From NCBI GenBank assembly GCA_002946415.1, contig NJPS01000016.1, positions 124,001 to 188,000 of the forward strand: a stretch of DNA of 64,000 nt, read 5' to 3'. The DNA is from Rutstroemia sp. NJR-2017a BVV2 (taxonomy: Eukaryota > Ascomycota > Leotiomycetes > Helotiales > Rutstroemiaceae). Within the stretch, counting starts at the first letter, position 1; each line of letters begins with the position of its first letter. The position numbers were made by a program, and so were the translations under genes. The notes below the pieces were generated by a model. The model was not told the origin of the DNA, did not search any database, and saw only the letters and a program-made list of their open reading frames with translations. Below are positions 9,480-22,500 of the stretch, piece after piece.

Positions 9480-12400
9480 ATGGCTGGTGACGGTCGAGGC
9501 ATGAGCTTGAGCTCTGGTATACATACGAATGGCACTGGTACTGACACCAGCACGAGGATCTTGGATCTCGTACACTTCAATTACCCATGGGTTCTCCTAG
9601 TCGTCTTCTTGCTGGCCTTCACTGCGCACAGTATCTTGACTGTGGAGTCAACAGATGATTCCGCTGAACCTATCTTAACAGGTCCTGGCGGAAAACCTCT
9701 CCCACGATCTGCGCGAAAGTCGGAGGAGGAAAAACGAAAGAGAAAGTCGCAAGACTTTAGTCCGGTTCGGAAATTACTCTTCCTCTGGCTATCTGCTGGT
9801 ATCCTAGCTACATTTCTCGGCAACGCTATCAACATCGTCGTACATGCGTTGGATAAACGCGAGAACGGTTGGTGGTGCGGCGAGGCAACGGCTGTGAGTT
9901 CTATACATAGACTTCGGATGAATGCTATGCTAACTATTTTGGTCACAGATATACATATGCGCTTCTCTGTTCTTCTATAGCGTTTTCCTTATTTCCTTAG
10001 TCGACACTACACCATCTCCTTCGATTGTTCATCAAGTTACATGGCTGGTTGCACTGATTGCTGAGGTTGTACTCCTGGGTGCTTCAGTCTCTTTGTATAC
10101 TTCAGCTCACAGGGAGCCTAATTCACTAAACTTTTACGACCCGAACTTACATAATAACGCAACACAATGGGAGATCGTTGAACTTGTACTTGATGCATTT
10201 CGAGTGGTTATGCTTTTCTTCTGCTCAGCTTTTTATATCGTCTTCTCTCTTGAACGCTCTTACAAAAGTAGGAGTAGGGGTCGACAGAATGAGCTCGATG
10301 AAAACGCCCCTCTTCTCTTCAATGGCCGAGCGAATGGAAACGGGCATGTATCCGGACATGGCTCAATTACAAATGCGTCTGCCGCGGATTCTCTGTCCTT
10401 GAATGGACACGCGACCGCGAACGGCACTGCCCAGGGAGGCCAGAACGGTCACGAGCGCGCGAACGAAGTGCCTGCGTTCTACAAGCCCACAACTGCTACA
10501 ACGAAAACCTGGTGGGAGTATCTGAGAGGCTACTCTGTCTTCTTTCCGTACTTATGGCCCGCTAGATCTCTTCGTTTGCAACTAGTGGTTGTCTTTTGCT
10601 TCCTCCTTGTTGTTATGCAGAGAATTGTCAATAGCCTGGTTCCTATCCAAATCGGAATCGTCACAAACAAGCTTTCAGGCGACCATGGCGAAGACGTCAC
10701 AATGCCGTGGCTATCCATTTCTCTGCTCATTGCTTTCAAGTTCCTTCAAGGCTCCTCTGGAATCTTGGGGGCCGCTAGATCTGTTCTCTGGATCCCAATC
10801 TCACAGTACTCGTACAAAGCGTTGACTACGGCCTCATTTGAGCATGTCCATAGTCTCAGCTTGGACTTTCACCTAGGAAAGCGTACCGGAGAAGTGCTTT
10901 CGGCGCTGAGCAAGGGCAACGCAATCAACAATTTCCTTGAGCAAGTTACCTTTCAGGTTCTTCCAATGATCTTTGATCTCGGTGTAGCCATTGGCTATTT
11001 CGCAATCTACTATGACGCATATTACGCTCTCGTGGTTGGCATCATCACTTTCGCGTACCTATATCTCACGATCCGAATGGCAAGGTGGCGATCTGAACAA
11101 CGTCGTCAAATGCAAAACCTTAGCCGTGAGGAAGACGCCGTCAAAAACGACTCCCTCACATCTTACGAAACCGTCAAGTATTTCAATGCCGAAGCATATG
11201 AGTTCAATCGCTATCGCCAGGCCGTCTCAGCTTTCCAGAAGATGGAATATAAGGTGACCATCTCATTGAACATTTTAAACATCAGTCAAAATTTGGTCTT
11301 TATCGCTGGACTTCTAATAACATCATTGATCGCTGCCTACCAAGTCACGACTGGCAAGCGTCGAGTGGGAGAATTCGTGACACTAGTCACATATATGGGC
11401 CAACTGCAACAACCCCTCAACTTCTTCGGTACCTTTTATAGAGGAATGCAAAGTGCCATGATTAGTGGCGAACGTCTTCTGGAGCTATTTAAGGAGAAAC
11501 CAACGGTCGTAGATGAACCTACAGCCCATCCAATGCCAACCTGTGAAGGTCAAATCAGGTTCCAGAACGTGAAGTTTTCCTATGATGAGCGCAAACCCGC
11601 TTTGGAGAATTTGACATTCACTTGTCCCCCCGGCACTACCACTGCGTTTGTGGGAGAATCTGGCGGAGGGAAATCGACTGTCTTCAGATTGCTTTTCCGC
11701 TTCTACAATACTCAGAATGGCAGCATTCAGGTAGATGGCAACGATATCAAGGATATCACAATCGATTCTCTTCGACACCACATTGGAGTTGTGCCACAAG
11801 ATACCATCCTTTTCAATGAAACTCTAATGTACAACCTTCGCTATGCCAACCAGGATGCCACAGATGAGGACATTTACAATGCTTGTCGAGCTGCTTCGAT
11901 CCATGACAAGATTATGGCCTTCCCAGATGGATACGAAACCAAGGTTGGTGAGCGTGGTCTTCGTCTCAGTGGTGGCGAGAAACAGCGAGTGGCAATCGCT
12001 CGAACCATCATCAAAAACCCCCGCATCATCATGCTGGATGAAGCTACAGCTGCCTTGGATTCTGATACAGAACAGCATATTCAAGAGGCATTGAGAACTT
12101 TGTCCGAAGGCCGTACTATGCTGGTGATTGCGTAAGTAATATCACTTGTATGTTTTTGTACTTTTACTGACTCCCACGTTACAGTCACAGATTATCAACT
12201 ATCACGAATGCAGACCAGATCTTGGTTCTGCATGCTGGACAAGTCGTCGAGGCTGGAACCCATACGGAGCTGCTAGCTCTCAAAGGTCGCTATGCCCAAA
12301 TGTGGAAGAAGCAAATTAGAGCCGAGCGAGCAGCCGAAGCAGCATCACAGATGGTGGCTAAGGCCAATAAACTTAGAGAAGCCGTAATGGAGACGCCGAA

Positions 12401-12683
12401 TAGTGGAAACGATATCAGTGCGGAAGCTAGCGACAACGAAGCAGATACTCGAAGTACCCAGACCCTCGTCACATCAAGTCTCGCCTCCAGGGCTCTTGTC
12501 CGTGCCGCGGAGAGTTACCGCGATAGCAACTCGTCAAGCGGCGGCGTTAATGACGACAGTTCCGAAGATCGCAGGTCAGACGAAGACAAGCGAGAAGATG
12601 AGTTGGCCATGGACATCAATACTCATGACAGTCCTCATGACGACAATGTTACAAGCAGTAGCTCGCACACCATTCGACCTTGA
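9480..12683 (+). CDS. hmt1: Vacuolar half-size ABC transporter, Hmt1/ABCB6 family
   Basis: Three exons: 9480-9893, 9949-12131 and 12185-12683 (1,031 residues). The first intron has a GCTAAC branch site. Five hydrophobic segments in roughly the first 230 residues form the extra N-terminal TMD0 typical of the Hmt1/ABCB6 group. They are followed by a Ser/Asn/Gly-rich linker, a six-helix exporter domain (from about residue 335) and one ATPase domain. Walker [10 protein letters not shown] lies near 704-712, signature LSGGEKQRV near 811, Walker B IIMLDEAT near 831 and the H-loop AHRLST near 866, with the second intron falling inside the H-loop Ala codon. The acidic Ser-rich tail is fungal in style. 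S. pombe Hmt1 loads phytochelatin or heavy-metal conjugates into the vacuole; the substrate here is inferred. An Atm1 (mitochondrial) identity is disfavoured by TMD0 and the lack of a clear presequence. Confidence 0.92.
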
Positions 12684-13413
12684 GGCTCTTTTATGGATGT
12701 GTTCCCAACCCGCCTCTACTAATATGGAACCATTCTACTTTTACCGTATTTATACGTTGGTGACAACCATCACTTCAAATCCCACTTCATTCTGGAAATG
12801 GATCGAAGTGTGCCTACATCCTAACAGTTGGAGCCTTTTCCAACTTGCGAGATGTTTTTTGTCCTAAGCTGTTTATAATGCAAAACTACACTTTTAACTT
12901 GCACATTGCGATGACGATCCACGAACTGGAGCATAAAGGGAGCATATTTGGAGGTTAGCGCTTGAATTTGACTATTTCTTTTATTGAGTTTCTTCGTGCA
13001 GGCTTTTCGCTCAGTGGATGAAAGGGACGAAGGGAGATGGGAAGGGCTTTCAGGTCAAGCTAGAAAGGAAACGTTTTGAAGAATTTGAGGATTGTGGAGG
13101 ACCAAATTTCGGGGAAAATGGGATAAAAAGTTTCGCAAATCCGGTGTGCTTCTATAGATCATTGATGCAAGTCAAAACAACCCCAATTGAACTAGGAAAT
13201 AAAAATAATAACTCAAACAAAATGACGTCCCTGTTTAGTAATTTACCTTGAATACAATGTAGACAACAATCAAAAATCATGAGCACAGCAACACGAAACA
13301 AATTTAATTCTCCAACTACCACCATGTTATACTACAGTTTCCCAACCCCACCTCCCCGCTCTCATTCCCTGCATCTTAGTCTTCTATCTATCCTTCATGC
13401 CAATGCTTCATAT
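12684..13413. other. Convergent 3' intergenic region (Hmt1-like / COX4)
   Basis: Holds the two facing 3' UTRs and terminators. AT-rich with no credible ORF; short frames at 12403-12867 and 13018-13251 overlap or trail the transporter and show no family resemblance. Confidence 0.6.
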
Positions 13414-14345
13414 TTACCGGTATTCGGGCTTAACGAAATCAGCGAAGGTCTTGGGCTCCTCGAAGTTGTGGTGTCCATCAGGGTGGGCCTCGTGGTGGTG
13501 GTCGTGCACATCTTCTGTTGGTCCTACATATTCCATCTTGAGGACATTTCCGCACTCTGGGCAGCGCTCGACGGGGCGGTCGCGGGACATCTAGGACATG
13601 GTTAATATGGTTATACGCGATAGAGAGAGCCACACTAGCTGGGGATAGAGGAGACACATACAGCGAGCCAGATGGTAATGTGGGAGTCGACAGGGTAGCC
13701 AGTGCAACCGGCATATTGCTCGTCACCGTACGATTTGACGATAATTGGGTTGTCCAAGGTACCTGTAGAAAACGAGTATTAACGACCTGATTCGTTTCTT
13801 CCCATGACATCCCCTTCTTCTAAGCTGATAGAGACCCCATCCGTACCTTTGCGCGAAGAGTCCAAAGGCTTCATGTCAAAAACATCCACACCCTGCATCT
13901 TTCCGAGGATTTCGAGACGCTCCAAACCAGTTGCTTGTTCATAATCGGTGGGGATAGTTCCTGGTGCGGCACCAGGTCCGACAAGATCGGCTTCGTTCTT
14001 GATTTCTAAGGTTCGACTTATCAGTCCCATCCACGTTCGGTTGAGTTGCGCTTGAGTTTGCTGATATCATGTACCTTCGAACTTCTTAATCTGTGTCTTG
14101 CTAGCTCCGCCCGGTAGTCCTACATCTCCTGTGCGCGGTACACATTAGCTTATAACTCGTATGCAGCTTCTCTGACCCTTCCAATGATCCCAGGGTTCCG
14201 TATCAACACCACCAGTTTCAAGATCAAGTTTGGGTTGCGGAGGAGGGGACGTACGGCGCACCATGGAAGTAGCAAAGCTCCTCCTCACGGCGGGAGTAAC
14301 TGCGACGCGGCGAGCGGCAGCAATGGCGGATCGTTGGAGAAACAT
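13414..14345 (-). CDS. COX4: Cytochrome c oxidase subunit IV (zinc-binding, COX5B-type)
   Basis: Five exons on the minus strand: 14345-14177, 14128-14075, 14005-13847, 13762-13662 and 13590-13414 (219 residues). The product is a nuclear-encoded subunit of respiratory complex IV facing the mitochondrial matrix. The N-terminus (MFLQRSAIAAARR...) is an Arg/Ala-rich presequence. The body contains DHWKGDVGLPGG and the family core GAAPGTIPTDYEQATGLER. Zinc ligands are Cys147 in AGCTGYP and Cys171/Cys174 in CPEC, with a His-rich tail (DHHHEAHPDGHH), as in fungal Cox4. I chose the ATG at 14345 because it starts the presequence; the frame is open further upstream but without family resemblance. The second coding exon is only 54 nt. 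Confidence 0.96.
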
Positions 14346-14474
14346 CGTGGGTGGAGGGGTCAATTGGTCGTCGGTGGAGGGGAGATGCGGTCGTACGATT
14401 TCGTCTTTGGTATTTTTGAGGTTAACAGCCGTGATGCCGCTAGTGAGGTGGGTGAGTGGTGGTTTCGTAGGTGA

Positions 14475-14529
14475 TGAGTCAGCGGAATTTGTATCATCGC
14501 AGATCACGTGTAGTGGCTGGTGATCCAAT
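14475..14529. promoter_or_regulatory. COX4 promoter elements: TGAGTCA, CACGTG and CCAAT
   Basis: Upstream of the COX4 ATG (14345) lie TGAGTCA at 14475-14481, the palindrome CACGTG at 14505-14510 (about 160 bp upstream) and CCAAT at 14525-14529. Yeast respiratory genes, COX4 included, are activated by the Hap CCAAT-binding complex, and CACGTG is the core of Cbf1/bHLH sites. Function here is inferred from sequence match and position. Confidence 0.45.
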
Positions 14530-16370
14530 TCATCTTTTCTGTCGACTTAACTTCGACTTCAAGATGCGCGAACATCGTTAACATTTCCATGAAGTACGCC
14601 AAAAACCAAAGTTGGTTGGCTTTCCTGAGTTACTTGGGTGCTTCTTCAATCTGATTACCTTTGTCGCAATCTTCTCATCCAGTGTTGTGGAGGTACGTTC
14701 GAGTAGGTAGTGTTTTTCCTTTTTCATTTCCTTCACGACAACCTAGAATACAAAACAGGACAAATCCTCTTCAATAATGCGACCAAATTCGGCGGATATT
14801 CATATCCGACGGAACACTCCTATCTATATCCGAAAATTTTTCCTAAACGAGCAGTTCTTCAGTCCCAACGAAGCCGTTCAAGATGAGGTTTCCTGTGACT
14901 ATGCAGTCAGCGCTGCACCCTGGTGTATATCTCCATCGCTATAACCCCATATGCAAGGGCGAGCTTTAACCTCACTGGTGGCCGTTCACCCAACATTCCT
15001 GGTAACAGTACGTGAAGTCATCACCGCCACTTGTACCGGTACGTTCGCATAACACCACCGGCATTGGTGTTACGAGGGAGTGCGGAGAGTTTCTGTTAAG
15101 GCTTTAAAGTCAAGGTTCCTGACTTTTTTTCCACTATTGCCCGGCATTAGATTATTCGTTCCAAGTTTGATGGACAACATAGTATGGGGCAAGCGCTCAC
15201 TTTTGATTGCATTGCGTCTACTCAATTTTGCGCCCTACGAATAGGACTCGTCGGTTGCAATATGCGGTGAAGAGGGGGCAAAGTGCTGCTTCTCGGATTG
15301 TTACGCTGGTGCCTTTCTGCAGGAACTGACTGCATGCTCATGCGATATGGTTGAACTCTGTTGATCAAGTGATGAAAGACTTCTGCGGTGGATTCGCCAA
15401 TGCACAGCCGCGGAAGGGGGGACGATCCGCCCGAGTTGAATATGACATGAGAGTTGTGTTGCCATTCTAGTAGGCTATAGGAACCAGTACTCCGCATAAT
15501 GGGTGGCACGGGACTGAGTTCGTGGAATGGGCGAATGGCCTGATATCAAGCATGAAGTTGGCCGGGCAAAGCCAATCTTGACCAGTTGAAGCAAGACGAA
15601 GGAGTCCGGCTAACGCCTTCCCTGACATTATCATGCATACTTGGAAAAGATGATTGTTAAGCAACAATATGTGATTTCCTCAGACTTATCTTCTTTCTTG
15701 GCAACGCCATGCCCTCTGGATCGGTGGCCTTGACGCGAGATTAATGTAGATGCAGAAACTTGCTTGCTCGTCCACGTCCACTTTGCCACTCCTACTCCTG
15801 ACTGACATACGCACAACCAGCCCAAACCGTTCCATCCTTCACTCCACTCCATCAAACTCCATCAGTTCGCTTATTCCCTAAGTCCATATGTGACACAACC
15901 TAAATCTGACATCCCGTCCCCGACTGTGCCTCAGTTCGCGTCACCATAACCTGTCCTCTATCTGGCCAATCATTTCATCCATCATTTCTTCTTTCCCGTC
16001 CCGGCAAGTGCAGTCGGGCACCTCTCCGTTCAAGTCTTCTTGCCACCAAGTAATATACACATGGCACATTCAGTTCTCCCAAAAAGGCAAGAACTACGGC
16101 ACGGCGATCTCGGCGGTTGCCGCATGAAGTCCTTTCCTGCATCGCGTGAGAGGGCGTCAAGCTCAGAAGTAGGCCAACCAAGGGTAGCACTGGTGTTGGC
16201 ATACTTTCATAATCAGGCGCATTGCAAATCGCGCATCTTACAGCCTGCGTCCTCGCGGTGACCTGACACCTTGCATCTATCTGCTTTGTCAAACTGCAGC
16301 ATTCCTTCGTTCAAGTCGCGAAAGCCAATCATCCCCAGGCATATATCAAGTTCTGAAAAGTAAACACAAC
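14530..16370. other. Intergenic, nothing recognised
   Basis: Upstream flank of COX4. No frame longer than about 105 codons and none resembling a protein family or joining through introns. No repeats of note. Confidence 0.5.
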
Positions 16371-18341
16371 TAGATCACCCAATCCATGCCAATCCCGTCC
16401 ACTCCCTCTCCACATCTCCCTCCCTCCTTCACAAACCAAATACGCGAACTCTCCAAATCATCTCCGTCTCCTGGTAACCAATAACCAATAACAAATTCCC
16501 TCCCCCTTTCCCCCTTCCCAGCCAATCAGAAGCCTGCATGCAACAAAAAATCTCCAAATTCCTCACTCCGAATTACCACACCACACATCTGCCGGTAAAT
16601 CTAGCCGAAAATTCAAGTCGAGTCAACTGAACCCAACGTCTCGTCTCGGATTCTCGTCTATCCGAAACTGAAACCGCGCCCCCCCTTGTGCTTAGTTCGG
16701 ATGCGGATTGGGGGTCTAGAACTAGCGGCTTTGTATAGCGTAGGCGGTCGGTTAGGCGGTAGGGTGTAGGCGGTGAGAGAAAAATTTTGGTGAGCGGTTG
16801 GGTGGGGTTGCTGAGCGGATGGTTGGGTGGTGAGTGAGTGAGATGAGATATGTGAAAGTCGTGGAGGAGCAGAGAGTTAGTGTTTTGGAATTGTTGTGTG
16901 GAGTGGAGTGCGGCGAGTCGAGATGGATGCCGAATATTATCATGTGTAGAAATATATGCAGACCTGGGTTCTTGTTCCTTCACGGCGCTCACACTCTGCC
17001 GTTGTCTTCTCACGAATGAATTGTATGATAAGTTGCGTTGTCATCACTTCTAGATATCCTATTTCTACGGTGGTGATGACAATAGTTGTGCCAGCACAGT
17101 AGTGTATATCTTCATGTTCCCATTTCTCACCCTCTCTGCCAATTCTTTTTCCCCTTCCTCTCCCATTCTTCCACCTCTCCCCTTCCCAGTCCACTCCATC
17201 CAAAGACGAAATCACACACAGCAAACCATATTAAGCCCTCCCACATCTCCCTCTCTCACACCCCCCCAATGCACCAAGTCTTTCTTCTCGTTCCATTGTA
17301 TATAAAATTGCAGTCTGCAGAAAAGAAGTATAAGAATTTTCGTGTGAAGTGGGTATATCTTAATAGTACGTACGTAGTTTCATCCAGAAACCCGTCAGAA
17401 AAGTAGGCAGGCCAAACAGACAAAGAAAAGAAAAGAAACAAGCTACACACAAAAACAAGAAAATGTAAAAGAGAAAAACAGGAGCATTAAACCACATCTT
17501 CATCTTCCTTCGTCAAGAACATATAGTGACTTCTCCCTCCTGGTATTTCCTTGCCCCCTGCCTCCCTCCCCAATCTACAAAGAAAAGAAAAAAAAAAGAC
17601 GCCTCATATTTTTTGCCCTTGCCCCCCTTTCCCCCCGTTTTCATATCAACAAACAGTATTTCGTCCCAATATATATCCTCCCAAAGAGCCCATCCCACCC
17701 ACCCACCTGCCCGCCCACCCAACCAACCAATCCGGCGTGTGTCGTGAAAAAAATATAAATAATAATATAAAAAGGCCAAGCGTGCAAACTGCTTGCTTGC
17801 TCACCCCATCTACCTAGCGCTAAGCAAAAAAATAACACCAGCTCGCTTCTTTCTTCGTGCTGTGCAATTAACGTGTTTGTATATGAGTAATGAAAGCGAG
17901 GCCAAGGAAAAGGGGAGACGCAACAACCAAAGCGCGAACCAGTCGCGCTTGTTTTCGTGTATGTGTATGATGTGATGATGATGGAGATGGTGTTGGAATT
18001 AGCGGGTTCGTTGTACAGTATATGGCGTACTATGTATTGTATGTATATATGTATGTAAGTCGCACTAGACAAAGGAAAGTAGACGGAGTCGAGTCGAGAT
18101 GAGTCTGGAGTGGAGTATTACGAGAAGATGACCAATTCGGAAGACGTGCCGTAGTGCGGCTGGAAAGCTCGAGCAAAGGTAAAGGCATTAAAGGGACGCC
18201 GTCTGTGCGAGATGGAGACAAGACGAGACATTGATGGAGGAGCGCGAGTTGAGCGAGGGGGTTCCATGTTTGAGCGATTATAGTTTTTTTTTGGCTGTAG
18301 CGCGTACCGCCCGCTGGAAAGACAACAAAAGTCCAGGCTAA
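16371..18341. other. Pyrimidine-rich block downstream of the SANT-domain gene
   Basis: From about 16,370 to 16,570 and 17,110 to 17,740 the + strand is dominated by C/T runs, so the transcript strand of the minus-strand gene ending at 18342 is purine-rich. A closely spaced pair of CCAAT motifs occurs in ACCAATAACCAATAAC near 16480. Between 16,740 and 16,850 the bias inverts locally with repeated AGGCGGT and GGTTGGGTGG units. No gene: the frame at 16573-17013 (minus) is low-complexity and matches nothing I recognise. Confidence 0.55.
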
Positions 18342-19559
18342 TTAATACTCGGCATCTGGTGGGAGAGTTTCTTCTGGATCTGGAGACTCTGAGCCGCCAA
18401 TCTATGGTTTAGAATGCATTAGCTTTGTGTGAGACGATAGGATGAAGAAAATGACAAATGACGGACGGGAGCTAGTTCAGGCCAAATGCATTGAAGAGGA
18501 AAGTGCGCATTGATCATTATGCGCTTCAAGTCCAAAATTGGTAGATATTGCGAGAAATGAGGAACAGAATGAAGAGGAAGAATAGACTCACCAATTCGGT
18601 CCACTTGTCTTTGCAAGCGGCAGATGTGAATCCAGTTCCCACCTTCTGTGCTACAATCCGCCACTTTTCTTGTTCGTAATCGTGGACTGCAGTCCGCAGT
18701 TTTTGTACCTGTAACATAGTGTTAGCCATCGATGCGGTGATCTTCTCAGCATTGCAAGGGTTCTCACTGTCTCGTCTGTCCATTGTGTTGTCTTAGCCTT
18801 TAACTTGGTACAGTAACGAACTTGTAGAGTGCCCGACGAGCGCCCCGGGAAGAACTCGGCAATCTGCTTCCAAGTCAAAGACTTATTCTCCTTCAAATCC
18901 ACAAGTAACTGATCATCTTCAGGCGTAAACTTCAACTTCGGTCCGCGCGGTCGAGGAGCAGGTGGTGGCATCCCGGCTGTCCCGACCACACTGGGCGCAC
19001 CTTGGGACATCATACTTGAATCTGAAAGTTCGCCAAGACGAGGCATCTTAGATCCTCGAGGTCCTTGGTTTGGCAATGCGTGACTGTGAAAGGCTTGCGG
19101 TGGACCGCCATAACCACCCAGACTTTGTTGAGGCATCTGTGAAGGCATGCCTGCCATCTCCCCATGCATCTGTCCCTCCTGCACCCCGCCAATGTCCATC
19201 CCCAGATCATCATGCGGTCTTGGTCTCTTGCTTACAGATGATTGCTGTTGTATCGGCGCGCCCATGTAGCCCCTCATTTGCTGCCCACCACCATACTGCG
19301 GGGGCTGATGGTGGGCCATGCCGTGTGGATCTAATAAAACTTGGTGATGGTGCTGTTGCTGTTGCGGCTGTCTTTGCTGCTGCTGCTGCTGCTGTTGATG
19401 ATGCGCTCCCAGCTGAAGAGATTCGAGATTGGGTGCACCAACTTGTTGCAGCTCTGGGTGATGCGACCCGTAAACGCGCTCCTCGGGGTGTTCTCCGGAC
19501 TGAGCTGCATAGTCGATATAAGGATCGTGTCCTGGATCGTGGCGTGAATATCCAGACAT
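18342..19559 (-). CDS. Nuclear protein with tandem Myb/SANT-like domains and polyQ tract
   Basis: Three exons: 19559-18768, 18708-18592 and 18401-18342 (322 residues). The N-terminal two thirds is disordered and rich in Gln, His, Pro, Gly and Met, with a polyglutamine stretch at about 55-69. A basic RPRGPKLKF motif leads into a first Myb/SANT-like helix-turn-helix (about 209-255: FTPEDDQLLVDLKE ... LTWKQIAEFFPGRS) and a second repeat (about 258-305: QWTDETVQKL ... KWRIVAQKVGTGFTSAACKDKW). The family suggests a DNA-binding transcriptional regulator; its targets cannot be inferred. The second and third exons supply the rest of repeat two and a short acidic tail. The downstream flank is unusually purine-rich on the transcript strand. 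Confidence 0.88.
19362..19400 (-). repeat. CAG/CAA repeat encoding polyglutamine
   Basis: On the coding strand, CAG and CAA codons form the Gln tract of the SANT-domain protein. At least six uninterrupted CTG units are visible on the + strand near 19378-19395. Such tracts are commonly length-variable between strains. Confidence 0.85.
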
Positions 19560-22500
19560 GCATGGATCCCGCCACAGCGAACTGCTTTCGCAGGTCGCTG
19601 GGGGTAAAATTTGAGCGTGTTGAAGTATTGCTGGATCGCGTTGTGTTTCTAGAACGCTTGCGGTGGTTTTGTTTTGCTTGTTGTTACTGTGTAAAAGTGA
19701 CTGTGCGCGTTTCGCAAATCTCTATATGACGCCGTGATATAGGTGAGAGCCGAAATAAAGCATTCCCGGGCAATATGCGAATTAGACTCAAAACAAAATA
19801 TTCGTCCAGCCCTTCACCGGTAACTTCTTTGCGAGGACCCGTTACGCGGTAGAACAGCGGGATGATGATATATGATATAGCAAAAGAGAGGGGAATAAGA
19901 AGGGGGGAGTCATTAGCATTTAACTGTCGTCTGATCTTTTCAATTAGGTTTGCATAGACATCAATGGCGTAGGGTAGTGATTAAATGACCCAAAGCGCTC
20001 CGCTGATTTGCAACGGCATCTGTGTTGCGCAATGCATGTTGGCAGAACTTTTAGCAACGTCCTGTGCTATGCCGGGGAGGGAGGATCCAGTTCGGATTAT
20101 GCTTAGTTTCCCAATTGGGGTCCCAAGAGGAGAAGATCCGAGCCGATGCTTGCTACGTGCCCAGCGTGGATATCCAAAGCAGCTTGACAAGACAAGGGAT
20201 ACCAGATCTACTAGGTGGGATTGCTGTTCAAAGTAGGCAGAGTGGGTTAGATCCTCAGGGCATTAAGCTCTCGAAGAAGTATAGAAGCTTTTGAAACAAG
20301 GAAAGAGTTGTGGCGAGACTAGAAACCGGCAAGCAGGGGTGAGTCCCCACCTCTATTCCAACCATCTCAACTCCTGGATGAACTTCATCACTGCAGACTG
20401 CAAAACCCTTTCCCCCTCGAACTGTGGAGAACCAACCACCAGGACGGTCATGGGCCATGGTGCTGCGGCCTCTTTCCGGGTGTAAAGCATGAATAATAGC
20501 GGAAGCGGTTTATGCACAGGGATATGGGGTATAAAAATAGTAGAGCTGCAGAGGAGACGGTGATAGGGCGAGCCATTGATTGGCGAACGGAGATGAAGAG
20601 CAGATGGCAAAATAATGCTTTGCCATTGCACCTAAGCATGCTTTCGTATGCCCAGAGAGCATTTTGCTAAAAAGAGAGAAGGAAGGCGATAAATGATTTC
20701 AATTACCCTGTCACAAGCCGGTTGCGCCTCTGGGGTGGTTCGTTCCTGAGCCTGGGTGTCCCTGGCGCACCATGTAGTGTGCATGTTGTTTCTGTGTGTG
20801 CGACACTGTATGTATGGGTTATGGGGTGGGTGGGTGTTTGGTAAGCGTATTGGTGGTGGGAGCGAGCGAGCGAGTTGGTGTGAGCGTGTGAGCGCGTGTG
20901 GTGTGACTGGTGTGCCTGCCGGTCCAAATGAACAATTATCCTTGCGATAGAAAAAGAAATCTCCGAGAAGAACGAAGGCTAAGAAACATGGAAATGTTTT
21001 TCTCCCTTGTTCCCTCGCTGCTAGCTCTGGCCTCATTTGTTTCCTGCTAAATCGTATAGGAGATTTCTAGTCGATCCGCTGGATCTGATTGATCCACGAT
21101 CAATAGTGGGCAAGAGCTAAAATGACGCTCTACCGCAAATAACTGAGGTAGCACGGTAAGGTACACGGTAAGGTATAGATACAGCACCTACCCAGGAACA
21201 TCTAGGGACATCTAGGAACAGGCAACATGTGCCTCACTGCCTCTCAGAACTAAGTGCACGGTATGGCGGAGGAAGTACGAAGTACGAAGCACACAGCGAC
21301 ATTGTCCCTGTGCAGTTTAGTCTTGTCTTGCCTTGGTACGTCTGTCTGGAGCGGTGGCCCTGGCCCTACCATACGCCGTACTGTAACCATGTCAAAATTT
21401 AGTCAAATAAGCCGTGGCCGTGGTAGGACAAGCTGGCCGGTTAGTGGTTAACCCACAGCGGCAGAAGGGCTGAAGAAGGTCGATAGAAGGCCTAATGATC
21501 GCTCTCATGATCCACGCTGCAGATAATTCTAATCTGGAATAATCAATTGTTGCGTGTGCCTACCCATCCTGCGCCTAATGTGCCTGTGCCTATACTGGAA
21601 GTAAGTTCGGTTGATATTAGAGAAATGCACGAATGACACCATGAAAGCCCCCAATCGACTCCAAAGGGCTAGAGTCCCCAGTATTTTCTGGAGAACGCGC
21701 CGAACGAGTCCATACACCATGCCCTGTTGCTCTCCAGTTAGAGACTGGTTAAGATTGATGAAATTGGTTCAGGACATTACCGATTCATGCTGATGGACTT
21801 TGTTCTTTAAGGCATTGACGAGCATTCCAAGGGTCTGTAACCCTTCGAGAAAAGTAATATGTCATGGATACGGATGGATGATAAGGGAAAAAAAGAAACC
21901 GGTAAAGGGTAAAAGCAACCCAACAGCAACAACAGCCTTACACCTCCTTACCTAATTAGCCGTAAGAGCGAGAAAAGGGGAGCGAACCAGGCATGGCTGA
22001 GCATGAGAAGCATGAGAAGCATGAGAATTGTGAAATTGTCCAACTGCAGACCAGGGGAAGAGGATCGCGGAGCTGAATACCCCAAGTATCGAATTGCTCA
22101 GACTGGAAGTGAGTACCTCTGCACAATGAATGTACCTCCGTACATCTCCATTCCCATCTCACCAGAGCGGTGGTCTGTCCATGCCTGGTACGGTGTAGAG
22201 ATGCGAATCCACGTACAATGCAATACTACTGTCGAGCTACCTGGTATGAGTCGTAGGCACGCGCGATTAGGCGATTGACGATGGTGTACGTACTGTAGTT
22301 CTGCAGTTCAATGCAGTATCTGATTTAGATGTAGATTCTGATCTAGATGAAGAGTGAGTGTCGAGTGTATTGAATAGCGGAGGAAATGGACGAAAGGAAC
22401 GGAACCAGACCAATGAGATCGAAGGGGTGGAGGAGGAGAGTGACTTGGGCGGGCAGGAAAAGAAAGACACGGAATACTGTACGAAGTAGCTCAGAGTAAG

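Noticed and set aside
16573..17013. 146-codon frame on the minus strand
   Set aside because: Low-complexity His/Pro/Ser/Thr composition tracking the local GGTTGGGTGG-like repeats; no family.
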